A stretch of DNA of 64,000 nucleotides, from positions 3,079,183 through 3,143,182 of the forward strand of contig NW_020194512.1 of the NCBI RefSeq assembly GCF_002865645.1, given 5' to 3'. Both the position numbers and the translations under genes were made by a program. Of this stretch, positions 33,871-44,880 are shown piece by piece; the first letter of the stretch is position 1; every line of letters begins with the position of its first letter. The notes under the pieces are model-generated. The model was not told the origin of the DNA, made no database searches, and saw only the letters and a list, made by a program, of their open reading frames with translations. The stretch comes from Hyaloscypha bicolor E. Lineage: Eukaryota; Ascomycota; Leotiomycetes; Helotiales; Hyaloscyphaceae.

Positions 33871-34168
33871 TAGAGAATGTTTCCCAAGAAACCGGTTTTT
33901 GAAAAGACACGGGAAGCCAACCTGTCACTCACCTCCTTTGAATAGACTACTAGGTTTAGATAAGAACATGGTTGGGTTTTCAGACCTGTTGCCGCTGGGA
34001 ATGTAGTGCTGCCCAGCCGAATTAGGTCAACCTGGCTGATGGAACCTAACAGACCAAAGAGTCACGAACTTCCAGGACCACTACTCCTAGTAAGGTCTGA
34101 TCCCTCTGGCATCACTTGCAGGACAAAAGAATCCCGAGGTGCAGGAAGTTGACACAGATTTCGGATGA

Positions 34169-34258
34169 AGAGGTCTCGTTTCGAAGTGAGGCTGAGAAGG
34201 ATGCAACGAGGTTGGTGGCTAAACGCTACTAGCCGGATCTGGAACCCCGCTTTCCAAC
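34169..34258 (+). repeat. Dispersed repeat copy B (see 26011-26090)
   Basis: Diverged copy of the 26011 repeat. An open frame MKRSRFEVRLRR... starts near 34165 and continues to a stop at about 34300. Confidence 0.65.
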
Positions 34259-35076
34259 GCAAGAGATCACGAGCGACGGTTGGTTTTCAAACTAAAGTGT
34301 AAAAGAAAGAAGTTTGACTTCAGTTCGACCCAAGAGACTTGTTGAATTAGGGGGCTTCCTGTCCAAGCCAGGAGACGATTAAATATCACGTGATCGGCAT
34401 GAATAATGTCACGGAAGACGCATGCTTGTCGATACGAACTGGGTAGTCAATAAGAAATGGCGAAGTGATTAATCGGCCATATTTTTTCAAATGGATAGAA
34501 GATGCATGATGCAGTTTGTAGTGACAAGGCTGCAACTCAGATCGGATCTTTGAGTGCAGGCTGGCTGCAGAACCGGCTAGGTCTGAGGATAAATGACCAC
34601 AGCTCGTCTCCAGGCACTGTGTCAAAGGAATACTCAAACTACTTAAGTTACTTAAGTAGATACTCAAGGAGTATCGAGTAGAGTATAAGTAGGATATATT
34701 TTGGTTGAGTAGAGTATGAGTAGGACCCACTACTCTACTCTATTCTACTCATATGACACACTGTCTCCAGGGTAGTTTCAAGATCTGAATGCGAATTGGC
34801 CATAGATCAAGGATTACTGATTGACCGGATAGTCATGAAATATGATTAATGATATGATTAGATTTCATTCACGGTTGAAGCTCAGTTGACAAAGGTGAGC
34901 GACAATTCCAAATAGTATGGCAGCAAGAAGATATATTTCCATCTAAACCGCTAGGCACTAAAAGCCCCGTCTAACTTCATCCTCCCACCTGCCAAACATG
35001 TAATTACATATCCTTTCCTCAATCCTCCTCCATTCTCTATATCGATTTATGCACCGTTCGAAGCCGCTATTTCTTA

Positions 35077-35423
35077 TTAGCATCCGCCTGTACTTGACGA
35101 GAAATTGGGGTTCTTACCTTTGTAGACTTGAGTAGCGTCGAAACCAACGACGGTACCAGCTTGGGTTGACATGGCAGCAGCCTCTCCGTTGGGCTGTGCT
35201 TGTGTTGATTGCGCTGTAGAATTAAAGTTAGTTTCATGATCCATTGATCTTCGTAATGTTGGTGGGGTTGTGGATGCATCCACCGCGGAGAGGGACTTGA
35301 TCCATTCACCATCAACAAGATCTAGGGTGAAGTTGGAGGGAGAGATGAATGGGAGGACGTACCAATGGGAGCAGCAAAGGCAACAGCTACGAGGGACAGA
35401 AGAGCAAAGACGGTGAATTGCAT
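35077..35423 (-). CDS. Small secreted protein, about 65 residues
   Basis: Two exons (35423-35363 and 35213-35077). Exon 1 encodes a textbook signal peptide MQFTVFALLSLVAVAFAAPI; the intron has GTACGT, AACTAACTT and CTACAG signals. The mature part is polar and Gln/Ala/Gly-rich (QSTQAQPNGEAAAMSTQAG, TVVGFDATQVYKG) and ends in GGC with a single Cys, so it is not a disulfide-rich effector. A further intron (GTAAGA at about 35121) could replace the last residues by KEIAASNGA. Function unknown; a small cell-wall or secreted peptide is likely. Confidence 0.65.
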
Positions 35424-36586
35424 GTTTGCGGTTTGGAAGTAGGAGACCTTGAACTGAAGGGAGATAAAAAAGGTCGTCCGGCGACAGAAGCGTACAAGAA
35501 AATATGAAAGTTGGAGGTAGGAAACGGAAAGAGCGTTTATCAGATGAGAGATGAGATGGGAGGAGATCAAGATCAAGATAAGATGGGAGAAGGGGGTTAG
35601 TATTTGTATTGCCAAGGAGATTTCGTTCCCGTGACTTCCAGGGGAGGGTCCCGCAAGTAGCAGGGGAGCTGGGGGACTGGCCCGGCTGTCATCCCAATGT
35701 GGTGCGAAGCGCGTTGCAAAAAGTCTTGAAGCAGCGTGGTCTTGGCTGTGGCCCACATTTCAAGCTTGTCCGAGGCTGATCAGGGTCTGGTGCGACTGGT
35801 GTTGTTTGGAGGTAAGGTTGTTCATTGAGTCGTCTCCGAGGATTTTCTCTCGCCAGCATTGGCATTGGTCAGAGGAATCCTATTTGTTCTGCTTTTAGAA
35901 TTGTGGGCCGGTTAAAGGATGGGCTGGGAATGTTGAGATCCGGTTGTGGATGTTCCCTTGTGGTGAGACGAGGCTGAGACGGAGGCGGAGCGTTTGGCAG
36001 TCGCCAAGCGAGGAAAAATGCTTGTTTTGACGTTGTGCGCGGATGGGAAGAGGACAGTCCGAAGAATCGTTCATGCGAGGAGCGCGATGTTTTCGGATGA
36101 GCGGCCTATCTGGCGTTTGCATGGACTTGGCCGGTGGTGAAGCCTCTGATGGAGGAGGCTGTAAGATACCTTTGGGATGAACTACAGATGAGATGGCACG
36201 CGAAGCGAGACTTAAGGCACTTCAGGTTGAAGATCACGTGGAACTTCCTGCTCTAGATGTTTCCGGGGTCAGAGTAAGCTCAAAGTGATTAATATTTGCA
36301 GTTGACTTTAAATCGGATCAAACGAAGCTGAAGGAACTGCTGAAGTTGGCGATAATCACGTGTGGTTATGCGGCTGCACAACGCGGGCTTTTTATGAACG
36401 AGGCTCAGCTCCGCTTATGCAACACTAGCAGCCGGCCCAGTCTCAACCCCTCCATTTACCAACGACAATGCCATCCAGCATCCAACAACAACCTTACCTC
36501 CCCCGTACTCTACCCCCTTGACATCGGGGATCTTCACCACTTCCTCCTCAAATTGCCGCCAGGACCGCAAATCCGCACCAATCAAC
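35424..36586. other. Divergent intergenic region
   Basis: Holds the 5' regions of the secreted-peptide gene (minus) and the AMMECR1 gene (plus). No gene supported; frames present are unconvincing. Confidence 0.5.
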
Positions 36587-37596
36587 ATGGCAACCGTCGA
36601 ACACTGCCTCTTCTGTTTCGAGGCGCTATCCGCCAGCCTCGAGAAGCGCACGCCCATGACATTGTACCAGGTGCAGTCGTCCTGGACCGCCTATCCCAAG
36701 GGTCTCGACGAAGAAGATGACGACGACGAGCAACCTGAGCTAGAGTCTTTCGACTCCTCACCGCCTTCAGACAATGAGTCGGGAAAACCGTCGTCCTCGG
36801 TCCCCGTCCCCCGCAACCCTATCTTAGAACGACTCTTCAACTCCTCAAGCGGCAGCTCAACGCCAGCATCGTCTTCTTCTTCCTCATTGTCACCATCAAC
36901 AAACAACACCACGCCATCTTCGTCCTCTACCTCCTTCGTTCCTATCGGGCTGCACCCCCGCCGAACCTCCCAGCGCTCCTCAAACATTACCGAATCCCCG
37001 CTCTTCATAACCGTAGGCCCTCTCTCATTTAATCCCAATTCCCAATCCCAGAACTCTGCATCCCAATCCCCAATTCAAGCAAGCTAACCCTCCCTCTCCA
37101 GTGGAACACCATCTCGCCCTCCTCCTCAAAGTCCCTACGAGGCTGCATCGGCACCTTCGAGCCCCAACCCCTCTCCTCGGGCCTCAGTTCCTACGCCCTA
37201 ACCAGCGCACTCTCCGACCACCGCTTCAACCCCATCACCCTCCGCGAACTGCCCACGCTCGAAGTATCCGTCACCCTCCTCACGGACTTTGAAAATGCAA
37301 AGGACCCAATGGATTGGGAGCTCGGCGTGCACGGTATTAGGATCAGTTTCTATGCGCGGAATAAGCGGTATGGAGCTTGCTATTTGCCGGATGTGGCGCC
37401 AGAGCAGGGGTGGGATAAGGAGGAGACGATTGTGAGCTTGATGAGGAAGGCGGGGTGGGGTGGGAAGAGGGAGAAGTGGAGTGAGGTGGGGGATCTCAAA
37501 GTGGTGAGGTTTCAGGGGATGGCGGAGAGTGCCGGGTGGGAAGAGTATAAGCAGTGGCGGGATTGGGTGAAGAACGGGGAGCAAAAGAATAATTAG
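36587..37596 (+). CDS. AMMECR1-domain protein
   Basis: Exons 36587-37012 and 37102-37596 give about 306 residues. The ATG at 36587 (MATVEHCLFCFEALSASLEKR) is the usual fungal start, beginning the domain that is then split by a long acidic and Ser-rich insertion. The domain resumes with SPLFITWNTI, the invariant LRGCIGTF, ALSDHRFNPITLREL, LEVSVTLLTDFE, WELGVHGIRI, RYGACYLPDVAPEQGWDKEE and LMRKAGW. The AMMECR1 fold is conserved from archaea to humans, but its reaction is not established. Cytosolic or nuclear, with no targeting signal seen. Confidence 0.9.
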
Positions 37597-38072
37597 AGGT
37601 TGAGGTGAAGCGTGGAGTTTGCTGGGTTGCGGATTGGTATAGAGGGGTTACGGGGTAGAGGATAGGATATGATGGCGTTGGGATTTCGAGTCTTTTCTTT
37701 CCTAAGGTCTGGTTCGGACAAGTGTGCATGAACTGGACTGGTCTAATGAATCAACGGGCATGATAGTGCAATATAGAACAATTTTTACATTTCATCTCGC
37801 TTCCTTTTATCTCATCTCATTAACGTCATCAAACCTACAGAGCTCTGCAAGCCCATTAATAATACACTCTTCACGCCCCCAATCCATATATCCCCATCCC
37901 TGTGCATTCCATCTCAGTTAGCCTCCATTTACCAATTCGCCGACCGATTACCCTTCCCTAGCTTTGTACAAGAAACCCACCCCGCAACGCCTATTCCGAT
38001 TACCATATACACATCACTTCCCATGCCGCTCCTCACTCATCACAACAGAAGGAGAGAAGCCGTGGTGTGTTG
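37597..38072. other. Intergenic, convergent 3' ends
   Basis: Separates AMMECR1 (plus) from the Ras-like gene (minus). Nothing else seen. Confidence 0.55.
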
Positions 38073-38951
38073 TCATCGCCAACACACCAACTTCCTCCAA
38101 AACGCCTTGAATCTTGCTGCCTTCCCCTCTCCTTGCTCTCCAAACCGCATCTCCTTCTCCGGACCGCCAGGCAGTGGACTCAACGGCGCCGTGACCGCCC
38201 TCCTCGTGCCGAGTAGCTGATTGTCCCCAACACTACCACTCCGGCCCTCTCCCCCATACCCCTCCACACCACCATCCAACATCATCCCCCCACCTCCACT
38301 CGCAGCTATCCTCCTCGCCTCCACCACTCTCCGGACAATCAACGCAAACGTCTCTTCGATATTAACCGTATTCCTCGCGCTCGTCTCCATGAACCCGCAT
38401 CCCCTCTTCCGTGCCCATTCTAACGCAACCTGTGCAGGCACCTGGCGGGATTCTTGGAGATCGCATTTATTGCCCGCCACGATCTTAATCGGCTTCACCG
38501 GTCCACCTCCTCCCCCTCCCCCCCCCCCTCCCCCGGCATCTCTCCCCCCTCCCCTCGCCCTCCCCTTCCCCTTCGAGCCCAGCTCGCGGTTCTCGCGTTC
38601 CCACCCATCCATCCTCGTCTCCGCCTCGATATCAATCAGATCGTTGAACTCGTTCAGCACCTCCAGACTCTGCGCGTTCGTGATGTCGTACACCAGCAGG
38701 AACGCATCGCTGCGCAGGTTGGACGACGCCCACATCCCGCGGTACTCCTCTTGGCCGGCCGTGTCGGTGAGCGAGAGGTGGTAGGTCTGCCCGTCGATGC
38801 GCCGCGTCAGGGAGTAGGAGTCCTCGATCGTCGGGTCGTATTCGTGCGTCCATTGCGAGCGCACGAGACGCAGGGTGATGGAGGATTTGCCGCAGCCGCC
38901 GTCGCCGCAGATGGTTATTGTGATCCGCTGGGGGTCGGAGGTGGAGGACAT
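38073..38951 (-). CDS. Ras-like small GTPase with Gly-rich insertion
   Basis: Single-exon 292-residue GTPase. P-loop GDGGCGKSS, switch I with YDPTIEDSY, DTAGQEEYRG (switch II), NKCDL and ETSARN (base recognition) are all intact, so it should bind and hydrolyse GTP and act as a signalling switch at a membrane. Oddities: a Gly-rich insertion (a run of Gly, GGGGGGGGGGGG type) between helix 3 and the NKCD loop, encoded by a C/G homopolymer-like tract at about 38505-38550, and a long C-terminal tail. The chain ends KLVCWR, so no CAAX box is present; the Cys is third from last. Either membrane attachment is different (palmitoylation or basic residues) or a last exon was missed. Confidence 0.9.
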   Translation of the reverse strand: MSSTSDPQRITITICGDGGCGKSSITLRLVRSQWTHEYDPTIEDSYSLTRRIDGQTYHLSLTDTAGQEEYRGMWASSNLRSDAFLLVYDITNAQSLEVLNEFNDLIDIEAETRMDGWERENRELGSKGKGRARGGGRDAGGGGGGGGGGGPVKPIKIVAGNKCDLQESRQVPAQVALEWARKRGCGFMETSARNTVNIEETFALIVRRVVEARRIAASGGGGMMLDGGVEGYGGEGRSGSVGDNQLLGTRRAVTAPLSPLPGGPEKEMRFGEQGEGKAARFKAFWRKLVCWR

Positions 38952-40687
38952 TGTGCGTGAGGGTGGTGTTGTGGAGAGAGCGTGTGGTTGGTGGGGTGGG
39001 GATGGGGATGGACCCCGTGAGGGAGATGAGTCGAGTGTGTGTTTTTTGGTTTGTAAGTTCGAGGCGAGAAACGAGTGTATTCGAAGAGAGGGGTCTCGAG
39101 GAGGTGTCGAGCTTCGTCCGGTTCTGAAGTGAAGGATCGAAGGAAGCAGAATCAGGATCAGGATCAGAAATCACAATCGCCCTCCCGTCTCTCAGTTGGT
39201 GGCGTCCCTGCCCTCTCTGCGGCGTAATCTTACAACCCTCGCCCCTCCTATCTTTTCTCTCCTTCTGATCGTTCCCCTTCCGATCGTCTCGTTCGCCTTA
39301 CTGTACGTTGTCGCCCTCAATTGGGTTTGTCTACTTGTGCCTGCCCTGCGGTGGTGCCTGTCGCTGATCCCGCCCGGGCGAGGAAGCCCTGTGTCTGTGT
39401 CTGCGTCTCAATCAAATCGAGAGCGCGTCGTGCAGGAACCGAATGCGGAGCGGATCTTCCCCTCCAAAAAACCCGGCAAACCCTTGTGCTCGCGTGCTCT
39501 GCACACCCTCTTTCTTATCTCTCCCCTCCCTTAAGTTCCCTTAACCCTCCAAAAAAAATATTATTTAAATTAATTTAAATTACCTCGCCTCACTTCCGGA
39601 AGTATGTCGACGGTTGAGCTGCATGCAAGGACAGGATATGCGTCGTTACATAAACGGCGCCGGTTCGTCCGTCCGTTCATTCGTTCGTTCGTTCGGGTGC
39701 GTTTCGTTTGCGCAGATGCAGGAGTGGGGGCACCCAGGAGATGGCTGGTTGAAATATCCGTAGTCCCGGGATGATTCTTGAGGTCCGTGGGTACAGGAAA
39801 GGTGGCGCATTTGCGTTTCACTCGCGAGGATTTCCTGGGGACGTTTCAATGCTGGTTACTGGACATGGGGAATCGTTGATGCCATGACGGACTGACGGGG
39901 GAAAAGTCTGGAAACGAAGGTTGGAAGATTTGGTCGAAGGTTCGATTGGGGAGGACGAGGGCTTTGGTCTTCTTTTGTGTGTGAGGAGGAGGGAGGCCTG
40001 GCTTGCTTTTTGGCGGCACTGCACTTCTTTCTTGGTGAGTTTCGCTCGCATGCTTCCTTTTGCGGGGAAGAGAAGGCAAGTTCTACTCTAAAAAAAGATT
40101 GGGAAATGCTCGTTGTGGCAGTAAACACGAAATAGGCGGGATGTAACCTTATTGCGTGAGAGGCTCCTCTCTATCCCCTCCTCTCTATCCTCTTTGAAGG
40201 GAAAACGTCGTGAGAGTTCATCTGATGAGGTTCAGTTTCAGGATGGCAGAGTTGGCCGTCACGGGGAATTCTGTCTGGTGGTGTCGACTCCTGCATTAGT
40301 GCTGTGTTGTGGATGGCTGGGAAGATTTGGGGCTGCGGCAGCTCGCTTGGAGATGCCAGTTGCGAGAAAAGGGGGAAAGCCATGGTAAGAGCACAATTTA
40401 ATTTCCTCTCTTATCATTCCTCTTATATCAGTCATATAGTTCTCTTTATCATTTCCTTCCAGCTTTCTATCTGGTCTTCCCGCCTCAAGTAGTCGTTTTT
40501 CAATTACTAACTCCTTCCAAACCCCTCTTACACTTCCCCAAAAGATCGTCAAACCTGTACCTCGGCGCTTGCTAACCCCACCCTGCCAGCACCTAAATAA
40601 ACCCAATAGCGCCGATCACCACGCACATCTCTACGCAATTTGCTGTTTTAACGGCCTTCCAGTTCTTCCCCTGGGTAGTTTACCAGT
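38952..40687. other. Intergenic, no supported gene
   Basis: Promoter of the Ras-like gene at the left, including an AT-rich patch (39550-39582). Overlapping frames on both strands reach 78-90 codons but show no domains. A (CGTT)n tract lies at about 39664-39695. Confidence 0.5.
39664..39695. repeat. (CGTT)n-type microsatellite
   Basis: Imperfect run of CGTC/CGTT/CATT units. Confidence 0.75.
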
Positions 40688-41630
40688 GAGGCGGAAATGC
40701 TTTTAATGGGTGCGAGAAAACGTGGACGCGTCCCTAGAATCTGGATGTTGTGCTGTGGCGAGCCGTGTTGAGAAAAATCACCTGAATGCTCCTAAGTGGG
40801 AGCAGATATTCGATCGTGTTTCCGGGTGTCAGATCCTATTTCTCAATTTGGTTGTGAAGTTCGCGGGTGCTTATTATGGGGTGAGAGGGTGCAGACGAGA
40901 TCTTGGGGTTTGATGCACAACATCTGGTAGCTATCGTTTGAGTATCGATCACCTAGGAGTTCCCAAGTTGGAGCAGATATTCGAACTTCTTTCTGGTATC
41001 CAGTAATTGTTGCTCAATCTGTTTGCGAATTCTGCTAAAATGCTTTTTATGGGCTGAGAGGAAAACAGGGCACGAGATTTGGGGATTTGATGCCTGCATG
41101 GCATTTGGTGGCGAGCCCTTTTGAGCATGCCCACCTGAGGCTCCTGAGTATTCCTAAGTGGCACCCCCCCCTTTTGAATACTTACGGTGGGTCCTTTAGT
41201 AACGCCACCCTGAAACCTCGTTTATGACCCTCAACTAGGGAATATCAGGTGCTTTCCAGAATCGTTATTGGCTGTACACCCCTGAGATGGCCAGTGCTTG
41301 TTGGTGTTATCCTTGGGCCCACTGTAATCATTTAGGGGGAGGGGGGAAGTAGTAGATATTCTTTCTTTCGCGAGATGTCACGGGGTATGGAAGGTTTTTC
41401 TTAATTTATTTGCCACGTTGCGGGAATACTTGCTATAGGTCAGAGCAGAACGAGGCATCTGGCTTCAGATTTCATGCTTGCATTTAGATATGATCCCTAA
41501 GAGAGGATGAACGCAAGGAAGACCGCAAGCCGGGGCAGATACTTTTTCTGTTCTCTTTCAGCTGTTGTTGTATATTTTGAACATGCTTGTTCTTTTGTTT
41601 GCGGAAATGCTTCTGAGGGTTCGGGTGAGG
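40688..41630. repeat. Degenerate direct repeats, period about 167 bp
   Basis: Blocks starting near 40688, 40855 and 41022 share phrases in the same order: GGAGCAGATATTCGA, TTTCTCAATTTG-like, AATGCTTTTTATGGG-like, GAGATTTGGGG-like, then GCGAGCC. More decayed blocks occur at about 41345-41500 and 41540-41630. They are interrupted by a C-run near 41163 and have no coding potential. Possibly an old satellite-like or transposon-tail array. Confidence 0.55.
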
Positions 41631-42097
41631 AGGATGGTGGAATTAGCATGCTACTGCACCAGTTGCCACAATTGAGTGGTGAGAGACTTGAACTTGAGCC
41701 ATGAGGAGGAACTTTTAGCACGACCAACTTATCGCGGCCAACAAGTGTGGCTGGATTCTTTGATTCCTTCTGGGGGTAAGAAAGATAACCAAAGTTGAAA
41801 TCACGATATTCACTCACGTGAAGGCAAGTTCCTTCTCCATTCACATCTCGCTAGCCACCTTTCCTTCCTTTAAAACTAGGACTTGGCTTTCCTGGTCACC
41901 GAAATACAGCTTCGTATCATCAACAATCCCACACCTGCTTCATGTATGAACAAAACATCCCTCATGATTAAGACGGGACAGCCATTTCTCGAAGTTCTCC
42001 TGCATACTTTCTCGCACTCCGGTAAAGAGTGTGATGGCCGATTGAAGAAGCCGTCGCCGTGATAAAACCAGGATCAGTTGACCTCCATCCCCGCAGT
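41631..42097. other. Intergenic, 3' of DUF6594 gene
   Basis: No gene supported; a 115-codon minus frame (41497-41844) is probably chance. Confidence 0.4.
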
Positions 42098-43077
42098 TCA
42101 ATTGTTGACGCTGATAAAGACAACCAGCACAGCAGCATACCTGCTTCACGATTAGCCTTATGTCAACCCCACCGATACTCGATCACTTACGCGGCAGTCG
42201 CTCCATACACCTCGATCCTCCTTGCATGCGTCAACAACGTTATAGATGCAGCGAACAAAGTAGTGAAGATTCCCACCAGCCCAAGTCGAATCCCCATGGG
42301 CTTCACGAAATGCAGCGACATGATCGCTCCCACCAGCAACGCCGCTGAAACCAGAATGCTTATCAAGCCGACTATGAATGCTACTCTTTCGACTGGATAG
42401 TAGTACATCGGGCCCCACGATCTTGGTGTCTCTCGCTCTACCCGGAGTCGGTATCCAAGACATCGATGCATCAGCGCCGACATTCGATCCGGCTCATCTT
42501 GACTTCCAAGTGCGATCATATCTTCTTCATCGTGGAGAAGACGAAAACCGCTTCCCCACAATACCGGCGGTCTTCTTCGAAACCAAGTTTTGAAAGCATT
42601 GAATGGTGATTTCTCCGGCTTCTCGAGCCTGAGCACTTCGTTCCGCCGGAGCAAGGCCTCCTCTATCTCTGTCGGTAACGAATCGATGATTTGAAAAATA
42701 GACATACCATATTCTTGCATCAACTTCCTGATTCTATAGATTATTCTGAGTTTCCCAGCTTGCTTTTCATTGCCTTCATCGGCCTGCTCTTTCAACTCCT
42801 CCCAAGATCTGGCACCCTTCTCTACCTTTATTTTCTCCAAATCATTGCTCGAAGTCGCGATCGTTCGTTTGTCCTCGACGTCCAGTTCTTGAAGATTTAT
42901 CTCCAGAAGCTGTAGTTCCGCTTGCAGGTACAAGAGATTGCGAGCCCCAAGAACTGCGAATTTCCTGTAAATTGATAGACTGTGGTCGCTTGCAATGAAA
43001 TGGCTAAAATCAGCGAAGCCCGGCAAGTACTCCTTCTCATCCAGCGCAGCCTCGACGTCAGCCTGGATTGCTGCCAT
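42098..43077 (-). CDS. DUF6594-domain membrane protein
   Basis: Two exons (43077-42191 and 42140-42098) give about 309 residues. The second, tiny exon is accepted because it restores the usual C-terminus of the family (YAAVLVVFISVNN) after GTAAGT...GCAG. The N-terminus FADFSHFIASDHSLSIYRKFAVLGARNLLYLQAELQLLE is the DUF6594 signature: a conserved Arg-rich helix followed by a coiled coil. Near the C-terminus are three hydrophobic helices (FIVGLISILVSAALLVGAIM, IRLGLVGIFTTLFAASITLL, and the one in exon 2). The family is fungus-specific and of unknown function, often near HET-type or secondary-metabolite genes. Confidence 0.88.
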
Positions 43078-43648
43078 GCCTGCAGAGCTCTCACCCTCTG
43101 CGCAGGTTCGAGATTGTGATGTTCGATATCGATATTATATGCCTTCAGAGACTGCTCACTCATAACAGTCAGATGCGGTTTCCACAAGCCAAAGGTCCGC
43201 GGATGAAGTTGCAAGCTGATGCACGAAGCGGTTTTGGGCGAGAATGGCTGTGCAAGCCACCGGCACGGTCATGCCGTCGCGAGCCTCACAGGGCCAAATG
43301 CTGATTCGCTCCACGGCCCCCATCTTTCTCGGATCACTTGGTGTAGCCTAGATTGACTAATTCTTGGCTATCTTTCCACCACTGCAGTCGGGCGGTTGTT
43401 GCAACCCAATAGCTGCCCAACTTCACGAGCCTCAAGTAAAGGCCCTCATGATAAAGCGCGAAGTCTCCCCTACCTCAACATCACCAAGCACGCTCTGGCT
43501 AGGGACAGCCTCGCTAGGGACGGCGAAATGGACAGAGGTCTTTAAGTGAGAAGTTGTCTTGCGACTTAGGAAACCCCTTGCACAAAGCAACCACGCTCCA
43601 TCGTTTCCACTCTACACAATATTTGACTTTTGTGACTCTCACCCCACG
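43078..43648. other. Divergent intergenic region
   Basis: Holds 5' regions of the DUF6594 gene (minus) and the Cys-rich protein gene (plus). No gene supported. Confidence 0.5.
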
Positions 43649-44278
43649 ATGTCTAGTCGGAGGACACATTCAAGTCGGAGGACACAGCAGCGCAGAACCA
43701 CTCATACTCATATGGGCAGTTCTCGGACAAATGAAGTGACCTTTGAAGAAGAAGAAGAGGAGGAGTACATCGACAACCCCATGCACGACTTCGATGACGA
43801 GGATACTTTCAGCGGCCCCAACGGAGCTGGTAGTACTGGAAAGCCTATGAGCCGAAGGGACTATGAGGCTCAAGCAACTGTATTCGATTTTCACTCTCGC
43901 TCTTCTGCGAATCCTGCTGTGCAGCAAAGCGGCGCGCAGAGATTTGCTCAAGGTTCTTCGTATGGAGCAGTTGTTGAAGGCGACTTTTGGAAATGCGTAA
44001 GTTCTTTTTATGCCTACCAGTCGATAACTTATCAATAATGTGTTAGTTTCCGTGCAACGACAATGGCACTGTGGACGCGTACTTTGTCAAGAATTGTCCA
44101 CGACCATATTGCAACAGGCCGAGGGGCATCCGAGGGACTTTTGAAACAGTATGGCGATGTGTAAGTTGCCCATGCTATCCTGCTGTCTAGTGATCGCGTC
44201 TGATAGCAATATCTGAAGGCCATTTGTAATGACCCAATTGATGCGAGATTGGGGACCTGTTATCGTGGGTGTAGGTAG
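43649..44278 (+). CDS. Uncharacterised 177-residue protein with Cys-rich C-terminus
   Basis: Exons 43649-43996, 44047-44160 and 44207-44278, all phase 0 with GTAAGT donors. The N-terminal half is basic then very acidic (SSRRTHSSRRTQQRR, FEEEEEEEYIDNP) and looks disordered. The last third has eight Cys in a short span (FWKC, FPC, KNC, YC, WRC, IC, TC, GC), with a PRPYCNRPRGIRG core. There is no signal peptide, so a metal-binding or disulfide domain in a cytosolic or nuclear protein is possible. I do not recognise the family. The ATG at 43649 is preferred over longer open sequence upstream, which has no ATG. Confidence 0.6.
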
Positions 44279-44880
44279 TTGTGGATACGGGACGGGACTC
44301 ATAGGACGTTCTAAACAGTCATTGTCAGTTGCCAACCACGTAATTCACCCCTTTAGATTAGGTCAACTACAAAGGCATATAGACCCTTTACTAGCCCGTA
44401 CTTTTTGTATTTTAGATATCTCAATTCATGCTAACTTGACTCTCATATTTGAAACCTAATTACATGCCAAATACTGCCTTGTTCATGCAATTGTCAGGTT
44501 ATTACCAAGCCGACGACCCCGCGTCACACCCGCTAGTGCGAACGTCTACTCTCTTGGTAACGTCGCCTCCTTCTCAAAAAGCAATGTTCTCGACTCAATA
44601 TGGTCTATTCCTGCCCTCGGATACTCGGTATATGAGGATCTGAGTTGGCGGTTGGAGATACCTTTTCCTTTGTAGGTATAATGGAATGATTATTTTGAGA
44701 CAAATCCAGTGTCATGTGAAATAAGTAGGATATCTCGTATAATAAGCAAAAAGAGCGGGGTGAAACGAAGTAACGGATCAATTTGACGTCCGGCTGCTAA
44801 TCTCTTCACAGACAGTCAGCCTCGACCTTTCCCATACGGCGGATAAAAATTACCTGATTCAGGGATTGTTTCCAGTGTGC
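44279..44880. other. Intergenic, convergent 3' ends
   Basis: No supported gene between the Cys-rich protein (plus) and the CorA-like protein (minus). Confidence 0.5.

Larger units (their letters stand above)
33307..35076. other. Intergenic with small repeats
   Basis: No supported gene. It contains three exact 10-bp units TACGCCATTT (33841-33870), a dispersed repeat copy (34169-34258), and around 34640-34755 a patch of imperfect GAGTAG/CTACTC runs that could fold back on itself. Confidence 0.5.

Noticed and set aside
41497..41844. 115-codon minus-strand frame
   Set aside because: Low-complexity text in a region of decayed repeats, without a domain.
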